Source: a virus
Strand: one strand, 5' to 3'
Length of the DNA stretch: 26,980 bases
Virus record (IMG/VR): IMGVR_UViG_3300043786_000476
Coordinates: 1-26,980 of that record
Shown here: in pieces, positions 7,658-13,497 of the stretch
How the letters are laid out: the number at the start of each line of letters is the position of its first letter
Position numbering within the stretch: the first letter of the stretch is position 1
Translations under genes and position numbers: made by a program
The notes under the pieces: model-generated
What the model saw: the letters and a program-made list of their open reading frames with translations, nothing else
Told to the model about the DNA's origin: nothing
The model's database searches: none

Positions 7658-7814
7658 GAAGTGGATTCAGAAGGTTGCTGCAGGCATCAAGCGTCGTGGG
7701 ACCGAAGGCGTGTGCACCGGCCCCAAGTTCGGGGGCCCAACCTGCAAGCCCGGCTCCAAGCGATACAATCTTGCTGTGACCTTCAAGAAGATGGCACGCA
7801 GCAGGAGCAAGTAA
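7650..7814 (+). CDS. Very small basic protein, 54 aa
   Basis: The start is GTG 7650, supported by GGAGGA at 7637-7642 with good spacing. The longer frame beginning at 7569 lies inside the previous gene and is rejected. The protein opens AKKWIQKV, then IKRRGTEGVCTGPKFGGPTC with two cysteines, a basic middle and a short Arg/Ser/Lys tail. The KRRGTEG-x-C-x5-F-x3-TC pattern looks like a conserved phage mini-protein. It is the fifth in a row of basic mini-proteins, and its TAA overlaps the next ATG at 7814. Function is unknown. Confidence 0.65.
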   Translation: MAKKWIQKVAAGIKRRGTEGVCTGPKFGGPTCKPGSKRYNLAVTFKKMARSRSK

Positions 7815-8371
7815 TGGACGAACAAGAGACCGCACCGCTTGACATCGAAATGATCTACGATCCGGTGGCTGAGGCACATGCCGAGGGCCTTACCATCGAC
7901 GCATCCCGGCACCGCATCATGGCGGATGGCGATTTCATCCTGTGGGCTCGGCGACACTACAAGCGGCCCACGCTGTTTGAGTACCACCACCTTGAGACGG
8001 ACAACATCGTGCTGTGCGACTGGCTGATTCGCGGTCAAGTGGCTCAGGAGTTGGAGGCTTACTCCTACGGCAACCGACCTAGCCGAGACTTCTTGGATAG
8101 CCGAATTGTGCTGTGCGAAGAGGCCGCTACATCCATGAAGCAGATGATGCGACGCAAGGCTGAGGCCCGTCAGCGATTGCGGGATGAGGCCATGGAGGAG
8201 CGTAAGGAAACCGCCAAGCACCTGCGACGGCGGGGAATGACTGACATTGCGGCCCGCATGGAGTCTGGAGCTTCCCCCTTTGTTGGGAAGGCCGAGGGTG
8301 GCGAGGAGTTGGCAGCGTTCAAGGAAGACTTACTTAGGTCTGCTTCGGGCCGTATCATCACCCACGGCTAA
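7814..8371 (+). CDS. Hypothetical virion-module protein, 185 aa
   Basis: ATG 7814 is the right start. It overlaps the preceding stop (TAATG) and the protein-like text begins exactly there, while the upstream part of the open frame back to 7661 duplicates two other genes. The N-terminal 90 residues are mixed alpha/beta with several aromatic residues (FILWARRHYKRPTLFEYHHL). Residues 100-145 form a highly charged helix (RRKAEARQRLRDEAMEERKE). The gene sits just before the adaptor-like gene. It could be a head completion or connector-associated protein, but nothing in the sequence proves that. Confidence 0.65.
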   Translation: MDEQETAPLDIEMIYDPVAEAHAEGLTIDASRHRIMADGDFILWARRHYKRPTLFEYHHLETDNIVLCDWLIRGQVAQELEAYSYGNRPSRDFLDSRIVLCEEAATSMKQMMRRKAEARQRLRDEAMEERKETAKHLRRRGMTDIAARMESGASPFVGKAEGGEELAAFKEDLLRSASGRIITHG

Positions 8372-8373
8372 CC

Positions 8374-9303
8374 ATGGATACCACCCGATCCTTCATCAAA
8401 ACGGTCGTGGAGCGAATCCGCGGCTACCTAGACGACTCCGACTTCGATGCGAAGTACACGGACCAGTTCCTTGTTCAGCACGTGGTCATGCCCTCCCTCG
8501 TGGACGTGTGGTCTCGGGTCTCCATGAACGCTGACAATCCGGTCCTCCTCTCCTTTGACATCACCCTCGTCAACGATCAGGAGTGTTATGTCATCCCCCC
8601 ATGCGTAGGGGAGATTCACGAAATCGTTCAATACACCGGCTCCTCGGGATCCCAGACCAGTGATGGGGTCCCCACAGCCGACGCATACCCCTTCCACCGA
8701 ATGAGCGTGGGGGGACAGAACTGGGCCATTGAGGGAAGCATGATCTGCTTCCGGCCCTTCCCCCAGAACCTCTCAGGCAACACCACGTGGACGGTGAGGT
8801 ACACCACCAACGGGGACATGCTGCCCCACTACTCCAGCCACACGGGTGGGCCGCACGCAAGTTCTTTGGATGCCACACGTACTCTCTTCACGATCTCTGA
8901 CAGCCCACAGTTGGGCCTGCAGGACAAGAGGGAGAATGCGTACGCCGGGCAGATCCTGCGCATCCTTGACGGCAACGTGTTTGAGGAGCGGGTCATTGCC
9001 TCCTATAACGCCAATACCCGTGTGTGCACCCTGAAGCGGCCCTTCAGTTCCAATGTGTCTACTGGGGTTCACATCTATGAGATTGCTCCCTCCCAGTCGC
9101 AGGGCATGGTAGAGGCAGTGGCCGTTGCTTCGGCCCTCAAGTTGGGTGCGTGGAGAAAGATCTCCCAAGCCCAGAATCAGCTCCTGACCCAGCAGTACCG
9201 GGCAGCCATCAAGACGATTGGTGACAACCTTGCCAACATGCAGATGCGTACCGGCAAGAGTTACGCCAAGGACACCCGCGACAACCCCAACTGGTTCCCA
9301 TGA
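8374..9303 (+). CDS. Head-tail adaptor / tail tubular protein A-like, 309 aa
   Basis: The N-terminus is helical (TTRSFIKTVVERIRGYLDD), the middle is beta-rich with WTVRYTTNGDMLPHY, and the C-terminus returns to helices (AVASALKLGAWRKISQAQNQ, then IKTIGDNLANMQMRTGKSY). This helix/beta/helix pattern with a tail ending in LL-x-QY-x-AAIK resembles adaptor proteins of podovirus-like phages (gp11 of T7 or equivalents), which join portal to nozzle. The order also fits: the nozzle-like gene lies downstream. It carries a copy of the GTGGGGGGAC repeat (8707-8716, Val-Gly-Gly) and ends in an ATGA overlap with the next gene. Confidence in a structural role is high, in the adaptor assignment moderate. Confidence 0.68.
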   Translation: MDTTRSFIKTVVERIRGYLDDSDFDAKYTDQFLVQHVVMPSLVDVWSRVSMNADNPVLLSFDITLVNDQECYVIPPCVGEIHEIVQYTGSSGSQTSDGVPTADAYPFHRMSVGGQNWAIEGSMICFRPFPQNLSGNTTWTVRYTTNGDMLPHYSSHTGGPHASSLDATRTLFTISDSPQLGLQDKRENAYAGQILRILDGNVFEERVIASYNANTRVCTLKRPFSSNVSTGVHIYEIAPSQSQGMVEAVAVASALKLGAWRKISQAQNQLLTQQYRAAIKTIGDNLANMQMRTGKSYAKDTRDNPNWFP

Positions 9304-9965
9304 GTCTCTGGTTTCAAACCACTCCGGGCACGTTTTCTCCACCAGATAGTCGGAGCATTGGGTGGTCTCAAGTACCTAATCGCAAGGCCACCTTCATTCC
9401 GACCAACCCCCAAGATGACAACCCACAATCCTCAACTGGTGGGGGGACCCTCCTAGATCTGGGTTCGAATTTCAACATCAAAGGTCCCCAAGTTCAAATG
9501 GGTTTTGACCTGACGATGAACTACTCGAACTTCCAGTTCCAGAATGTCAATGACCTGACGTTCAACCAACAGCAGTTTGAGAACAACGTCAATAACACAT
9601 TGAACAACATCGTCAACAACATTAGCGTCATTACCCAGACCAACTACGAAGCCCGCATCGCTGCCCTCGAAGCCTGGAAGGCTACGGGAGACACCGCATG
9701 CTCGGGCACTACCGACATTCCGGTGCTGGAGGATTGGTATTACGACCCGGATGTTGATGCCAACAACATCCTGAAGATGAGGTTTAGGCTGCGTATCAAG
9801 GACGGCCTTATCACCTCGTTTGATGGGTCTGCAGATTCCAGCACCGCATGTGCCGGTACTACGGCTAATGGCCTTGAGCCAGTCAACACTTGCCCCGAAG
9901 GGCTGCCCACCCCGGGTGGTGTGGAGTTTGACGAGGTCATGCGAATCGAGTCGATTGGAACCTGA
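9300..9965 (+). CDS. Putative virion appendage protein, 221 aa
   Basis: Not assigned to a family. Residues about 75-120 are exceptionally Asn/Gln-rich (NNVNNTLNNIVNNISVITQT) and predicted helical, which could form a trimeric coiled coil. A C-terminal beta-rich part holds three cysteines (DTACSGT, STACAG, NTCPEG). The N-terminal Pro/Ser/Thr-rich stretch looks extended. This architecture, and the position just before a fibre-like gene, suggest an appendage or fibre attachment protein. Translation is coupled to the adaptor gene by ATGA, and the next gene starts two bases after its stop. Confidence 0.6.
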   Translation: MSLWFQTTPGTFSPPDSRSIGWSQVPNRKATFIPTNPQDDNPQSSTGGGTLLDLGSNFNIKGPQVQMGFDLTMNYSNFQFQNVNDLTFNQQQFENNVNNTLNNIVNNISVITQTNYEARIAALEAWKATGDTACSGTTDIPVLEDWYYDPDVDANNILKMRFRLRIKDGLITSFDGSADSSTACAGTTANGLEPVNTCPEGLPTPGGVEFDEVMRIESIGT

Positions 9966-9967
9966 CG

Positions 9968-10810
9968 ATGATCTACCTCAACTCAAGCACAAATCTGGAA
10001 GTGGTGCTCGACACCGCCGTAGCCAGCAACCAGCTAACTTGCTACGCCTCGTGGCGTGACACGCAGGTTGGTGGGTTGACTCCGGGGTTCACCTCCATTG
10101 ACACGAACGGCGCAACCCCCGTGAACTTGGTCGCTGCCCCAGCCGTGGGATACATGCGGGGCATCGACTTCATCACCATCCACAACAACGACAGCTCGTC
10201 GGCTTATGTATCAATCAGAGTGGGCGCTCGGCTGCTTTACAGGGTGAACCTGGCCCCGGACGAGAACCTGCAGTGGACTGACAGCGGTGGGTTTGTGGTG
10301 ATCTCCGCAGCGGGTACCGTCAAGAGTTCAATCAACCAGATTGCGGGTTCTGCAGACCTTGGCTTCAACATCGTTGTTCTCAACTCAGATGTGGTCAACA
10401 ACAACGCTGTGGCCAACACGATTGCAGACGTGACGGGTTTGTCGTTTGCAATCACCAACAACAAGTTGTACCACTTTGAGTTCTACTGCTACTACACTGC
10501 AGCCGCTACAGCTACTGGCTCTCGCTGGGCGGTCAACGCCAGTGCAGGAACCGCTGGTGGTCTTGTAATGACCAGCGAGTACAGTTTGACCACCACAACA
10601 ACCACGAGAAACGCAACTGTAATGGCTTTTGATAGCCCAGCTGCTTCTAATGCCACTAGCGCAGCCACAAATCGAAACTTGGCTACCATGCAAGGCATGA
10701 TTAAGGCCGATGCTGATGCGGTCTTGATTGCCCGGTTTGCATCAGAGGCTGCAAGCTCCGCCATCACCTGCAAGGCCGGATCCTTCGTGGTCTATCGTGA
10801 GATTATCTGA
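9968..10810 (+). CDS. Tail fibre / appendage protein, 280 aa
   Basis: This follows a pattern I recognise from many phage fibre or appendage proteins. The N-terminal beta domain contains LTCYASWRDTQ and then NGATPVNLVAAPAVGYMRGI, DFITIHNND, and L-x-Y-x-VNLAPDENLQW ending in GGFVVIS. The C-terminal domain starts near residue 155 with VTGLSFAITNNKLYHFEFYC and YYTAAATATGSRWAVNA, and ends in FVVYREI. The protein is rich in Ala, Thr, Ser and Asn. A role in host recognition or decoration at the tail is likely from this family. Translation starts two bases after the previous stop, and there is no transmembrane segment. Confidence 0.75.
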   Translation: MIYLNSSTNLEVVLDTAVASNQLTCYASWRDTQVGGLTPGFTSIDTNGATPVNLVAAPAVGYMRGIDFITIHNNDSSSAYVSIRVGARLLYRVNLAPDENLQWTDSGGFVVISAAGTVKSSINQIAGSADLGFNIVVLNSDVVNNNAVANTIADVTGLSFAITNNKLYHFEFYCYYTAAATATGSRWAVNASAGTAGGLVMTSEYSLTTTTTTRNATVMAFDSPAASNATSAATNRNLATMQGMIKADADAVLIARFASEAASSAITCKAGSFVVYREII

Positions 10811-10822
10811 TACAGTCCGGTC

Positions 10823-11782
10823 GTGCCACTCTACGTTTACAACGGCCAGCTCTTCCAAGTGGGGGGCGAACTCGCAGTCAACCAGAACTGCTGTTGCAAC
10901 AACTGCCCCGGCAACTCCTGCTGCTTCATGAGTGAGTGCATTGACCTGCCGCAGGAATACTGCGACATGTTGAACGAAGCGGTCATGCCTGGCTGTGCTT
11001 CTGAGTTTACAGCTTGCACAGCTTGCACCGAAGGGTCATGTGAGTGCGATGACACCACTAGTGTCAAGTGCTGTATTGATGGACATTGCGTAGAGGGCGG
11101 TGGAGAAAACATCGACAACTTTACTGAGTGCACCTGCAAACTAGCAGGTGGGTGTGTTGTCACAGATTGCGAAGACTGCCTTCCAAACCCAGAGCCCTGC
11201 GACCCCTTCTCTGAAACTCCAGTAAGTGGTGTCATGTGCATGCCAGATGGCAGTTGTATTGAGGTAACCACTGAAGGAGAGAAGTGTCTTTACTCTATGG
11301 GTGGAGGCGTGTTTATTGACGGGGCTACTTGTGAAGAGGATCCGTGTCCCCCAGTTCCGTCAACAGGCGAGTGTGATCCAGGTTGGACTTCGTGTTGTTG
11401 CTTGGTAAACACCATAACCTACTCACACACTTATAACCCAGGAAGTGTGGCAACTTGGATACCACCTGATGTTTGCCCCGAGGCTTGTATTTGGGACAAT
11501 ACGGTTAGTTACACTTCTACTTGGACAGTGGAGTCAGAGTATGACTGCAACCTAGATCCTGGTTCCGTAGAGGTCACCTACTTTACTTATTCTCAAGATT
11601 GCGGAACCGGCTTTGTTCACCTCATTACCATGGTTAGAAAGACAAAAGTTGACTGTGACAATCCGGGACTATGCTCCAAATCAGACATCTCTTATGGATT
11701 AATCCAGGCCGTTAATGGATTCCCTATTTGCCTTGAATCTGAAGTTGTGTATCAAGTTGTCCCCCCGGCTGGATGCCCATGA
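10823..11782 (+). CDS. Extremely cysteine-rich putative appendage protein, 319 aa
   Basis: By my count 39 of 319 residues are cysteine. They include CCC at the start (NQNCCCNNCPGNSCC) and again near residue 195, and Cys occurs at 2-15 residue intervals through about residue 200. The first two thirds look like small disulphide- or metal-stabilised loops (C-x2-C, C-x-C, CC pairs) with Asp/Glu-rich linkers. The last third has a beta pattern (ITYSHTYNPGSVATW, VSYTSTWTVE, VEVTYFTYSQD). There is no signal peptide. The second half has AT-richer codons than the neighbours. The start is GTG 10823. It follows the fibre gene and its stop overlaps the next ATG. A surface-exposed adhesin or spike is inferred; I do not recognise the family. 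Confidence 0.7.
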   Translation: MPLYVYNGQLFQVGGELAVNQNCCCNNCPGNSCCFMSECIDLPQEYCDMLNEAVMPGCASEFTACTACTEGSCECDDTTSVKCCIDGHCVEGGGENIDNFTECTCKLAGGCVVTDCEDCLPNPEPCDPFSETPVSGVMCMPDGSCIEVTTEGEKCLYSMGGGVFIDGATCEEDPCPPVPSTGECDPGWTSCCCLVNTITYSHTYNPGSVATWIPPDVCPEACIWDNTVSYTSTWTVESEYDCNLDPGSVEVTYFTYSQDCGTGFVHLITMVRKTKVDCDNPGLCSKSDISYGLIQAVNGFPICLESEVVYQVVPPAGCP

Positions 11783-12222
11783 CAAACCAACAAGATCAAG
11801 AATCTGAGTTCATGTTGCAGCTTCTAACCAAGCTGCGGAATGCATACGAGCAGGTGTTGAATGAAGAGCTTGGAAACAACAAGCACCTGTTTGTTCTACC
11901 GGAAGATGCTCCCGTCATTGGGGAGAACCCAAACCGATCAAACCTAGTCACCTACCTACCCGGCTTGCTTCGCATCCTGCAGTTCCTGAGGCACCCCCAG
12001 TTGCAGGTGCAACGGGTAAAGAGGGACGCCAAGTGGCTGGCTGCGGGGGCGGTGAAGGCGGCAAAGGCGATGACCAAGCCGGAGACCGAGGAGTCGAAGG
12101 CCAGGCTGGAGGTTTGCAAGACGTGCCCTGAGTGGACCGGCAAGAGCTGCAAGGTGTGCGGGTGCTTCGTGAACCTGAAGGTCAGGATCCCGGAGGAGAA
12201 GTGTCCTATCGGGAAATGGTGA
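11779..12222 (+). CDS. Zinc-ribbon-like protein, 147 aa
   Basis: Start chosen at ATG 11779 because it forms the ATGA overlap this phage favours; ATG 11773 is an alternative, two codons longer. The C-terminal 40 residues hold six cysteines: C113-x2-C116 (CKTCPEW), C124-x2-C127-x-C129 (CKVCGCF) and C142 (EEKCPIGKW). The CGCF...CP-x-GKW ending matches a small zinc-ribbon type common in phage and Bacteroidota proteins (DUF6171-like, from memory). The N-terminal half is helical. Whether it binds nucleic acid or protein is unknown. The gene ends immediately before a promoter-like element and stem-loop, and looks like the last gene of the appendage run. Confidence 0.7.
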   Translation: MTNQQDQESEFMLQLLTKLRNAYEQVLNEELGNNKHLFVLPEDAPVIGENPNRSNLVTYLPGLLRILQFLRHPQLQVQRVKRDAKWLAAGAVKAAKAMTKPETEESKARLEVCKTCPEWTGKSCKVCGCFVNLKVRIPEEKCPIGKW

Positions 12223-12228
12223 TATACT
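12220..12228 (+). promoter_or_regulatory. Putative extended -10 promoter element
   Basis: TGATATACT combines the extended -10 TG with a TATACT hexamer (12223-12228), one mismatch from TATAAT. No good -35 hexamer is seen 16-18 bases upstream, which extended -10 promoters can do without. It overlaps the end of the zinc-ribbon gene and would start transcription near 12235, right at the stem-loop before the membrane/lysis-like cassette. The position is suggestive; the sequence match is short. Confidence 0.35.
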
Positions 12229-12234
12229 TGCCCG

Positions 12235-12253
12235 GTCCCCCCACGTCGGGGGG
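12235..12253 (+). promoter_or_regulatory. Intergenic stem-loop with GTCCCCCCAC repeat
   Basis: Six C (12237-12242) pair with six G (12248-12253) around ACGTC. The left arm is an inverted copy of the GTGGGGGGAC repeat. No T tract follows; the next bases (TTAGGAG) give the ribosome-binding site of the gene starting at 12267. It may cap the 5' end of a new transcript or weakly terminate the upstream one. Confidence 0.5.
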
Positions 12254-12266
12254 TTAGGAGATCCAC

Positions 12267-12383
12267 ATGAGTGCATTCATCGGTAGCGTCTGGTTTGCTG
12301 GCATGCTGTTCGCGGTTGGCTACATCGTCGGACACGTGGTGCCCATTGGGAAGCTGTCGTCGTGGGTTGGACTCGGCAAGTAA
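12267..12383 (+). CDS. 38-aa single-span membrane peptide
   Basis: This small frame is supported by a clear ribosome-binding site (GTTAGGAG, 6 bases before ATG 12267). Its product is one hydrophobic helix (about residues 4-26, FIGSVWFAGMLFAVGYIVG) followed by a short tail with Lys residues. Its end overlaps the start of the spanin-like gene. A small membrane peptide next to a spanin candidate suggests a holin-like or lysis accessory role, but 38 residues with one span is small for a holin, so this is only a suggestion. It is the first gene after the putative promoter and stem-loop. Confidence 0.6.
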   Translation: MSAFIGSVWFAGMLFAVGYIVGHVVPIGKLSSWVGLGK

Positions 12384-12895
12384 GCCTAGTCTTCTGCTCA
12401 CTTGTTCTTGGGTGTTCGGCCTCCCAGCACATCGCTGAGGAGGCCAACGCCATTTCGGGGCACACCCGCCAGATCCACGAGTTGGCGGATCAAATCCGCA
12501 ACACTTCTCAGGAAGTGGAGTCAATTCGCTCCGCTACCGAGATCCAGGCCGAGGCAGCCGCAATCGACAAATCCGTGGGGGGAATCCACAAGGCCCTTCC
12601 GGGGGTCCGGGATGTGGTGCCTTGGTGGGCCACCCTCCTGCAGTGGCTTCTCATCGCCCTAGCGGGGGCTGCGGTGGTGTGGATTGGGACGGCCTCTGGG
12701 GTGTTCTCTGCCATCCGGGTAGCCATCGGATGGATCCCCCGCCGCAAGGTCAATGAGGCGGAGATGGCTGCGGCCACCTTGGCCCAAGATAAACCAGAGA
12801 CCCTCCGGGAATGGATCGCCATGAAGCGAGCATCGGACAAGGAGTTCGACGCCGCGTGGAAGCGCGCTAACCAGGAGATGAAGAGTGCACACTGA
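12362..12895 (+). CDS. Candidate unimolecular spanin (lipobox plus C-terminal membrane span), 177 aa
   Basis: Starting at GTG 12362, the N-terminus has a basic start, a hydrophobic core (VSLVFCSLVLG) and a lipobox ending at C18 (VLG-C). Ser follows, so outer-membrane sorting is expected. Residues about 22-80 are hydrophilic and helical, suited to spanning the periplasm. A membrane helix follows at about 88-112 (WATLLQWLLIALAGAAVVW), then a basic stretch (IPRRK), so the C-terminus should be cytoplasmic. Lipid anchor at one end and inner-membrane span at the other is the topology of unimolecular spanins, which fuse inner and outer membranes in the last step of lysis. The 65-residue tail after the span is longer than in the T1 gp11 type. 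The start overlaps the 38-aa gene; GGGAAG lies 8 bases upstream. Confidence 0.6.
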   Translation: MGWTRQVSLVFCSLVLGCSASQHIAEEANAISGHTRQIHELADQIRNTSQEVESIRSATEIQAEAAAIDKSVGGIHKALPGVRDVVPWWATLLQWLLIALAGAAVVWIGTASGVFSAIRVAIGWIPRRKVNEAEMAAATLAQDKPETLREWIAMKRASDKEFDAAWKRANQEMKSAH

Positions 12896-13226
12896 CGACG
12901 TGATCCGGATTCACCAGACCCTATGCAACCAGGCGCAGGAGCTGATGCGGAAGAAGCAGGCCGACTACACCAATGGGACGGACGACCCCTTCCGCAACTT
13001 CCAGTTGGGCCCCAGCATGGGGGTGGGTACGGTGCCCTCCGGCATCTTCATCCGGTTTCTGGACAAGGTGAGCAGGCTGGCTACCTACATCCATAAGGGC
13101 CGGTTCGAGGTCAATGAGTCGCTGGCCGACACTGTGGTAGACGCCATCAACTACTTGGTTCTGCTGAAGGCGTCGGTTATTCTGGAAGAAGCCAAGGCCG
13201 ACAACTATGCCTCCAAGACCGACTAA
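12885..13226 (+). CDS. DUF1599-like (nucleotide-modification-associated / MazG-like) protein, 113 aa
   Basis: The motif set K24-x2-D27-Y28, P35-F36-x-N38-F39, R57-x2-D60-K61-x2-R64, E78-S79-x2-D82 and D86-x2-N89-Y90 matches the DUF1599 / Nmad1 group. These are small all-helical proteins related in fold to MazG and dUTPase-type nucleotide pyrophosphohydrolases, in which acidic residues bind metal and nucleotide. In phages they may act in nucleotide pool control or DNA modification; the substrate here cannot be deduced. The start is GTG 12885 with a good CAGGAGATGAAGA site before it, overlapping the spanin gene. It is odd to find a nucleotide-metabolism protein inside a membrane/lysis-like cassette. 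Confidence 0.75.
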   Translation: MHTDDVIRIHQTLCNQAQELMRKKQADYTNGTDDPFRNFQLGPSMGVGTVPSGIFIRFLDKVSRLATYIHKGRFEVNESLADTVVDAINYLVLLKASVILEEAKADNYASKTD

Positions 13227-13497
13227 GCCCGTATTTACCTTCCGCGACATCTGGAACGAAGTGACCCGCACGGGCACCTTTGCTTCGGTGGTTCTAGGGG
13301 TCATCATGATCCCCATCGAGATCGGTCGGAGGGACCAGATCTTGACCAGCCAGCAGGTGACGGTCACTGAACTGAAGGGCGTGGTAAGCGACCTCGTGAA
13401 GACCACGATCAACCTGGCCGGTACTGACCGGGTGCATGACCGCGATCTGGCCGACCTGCGTAACCGGCTGGATCGGCTGGAGCGCAAGAGTGGCTGA
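13207..13497 (+). CDS. Membrane-anchored coiled-coil protein, 96 aa
   Basis: A short basic N-terminus (PPRPTKPVFTFRD) precedes one hydrophobic helix (about residues 24-41, TFASVVLGVIMIPIEIG). Then comes RRDQ and a long hydrophilic helix with coiled-coil periodicity up to a basic end (DLADLRNRLDRLERK). N-in/C-out topology with a periplasmic coiled coil is shared by inner-membrane spanin subunits and by some holin-associated proteins. As the neighbouring gene already looks like a complete spanin, a holin or accessory role is an alternative. It overlaps the previous gene by 20 bases and the next by 8. Confidence 0.6.
   Translation: MPPRPTKPVFTFRDIWNEVTRTGTFASVVLGVIMIPIEIGRRDQILTSQQVTVTELKGVVSDLVKTTINLAGTDRVHDRDLADLRNRLDRLERKSG

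Noticed and set aside
7661-7813. Longer start for the gene ending at 8371
   Set aside because: It overlaps the 54-aa gene in another frame, and the text is not protein-like. ATG 7814 forms a TAATG junction.
13436-13489. 18-codon longer start of the large tail protein
   Set aside because: It lies in the upstream coiled-coil gene and lacks a suitable ribosome-binding site. GTG 13490 has GGAG at 7 bases.
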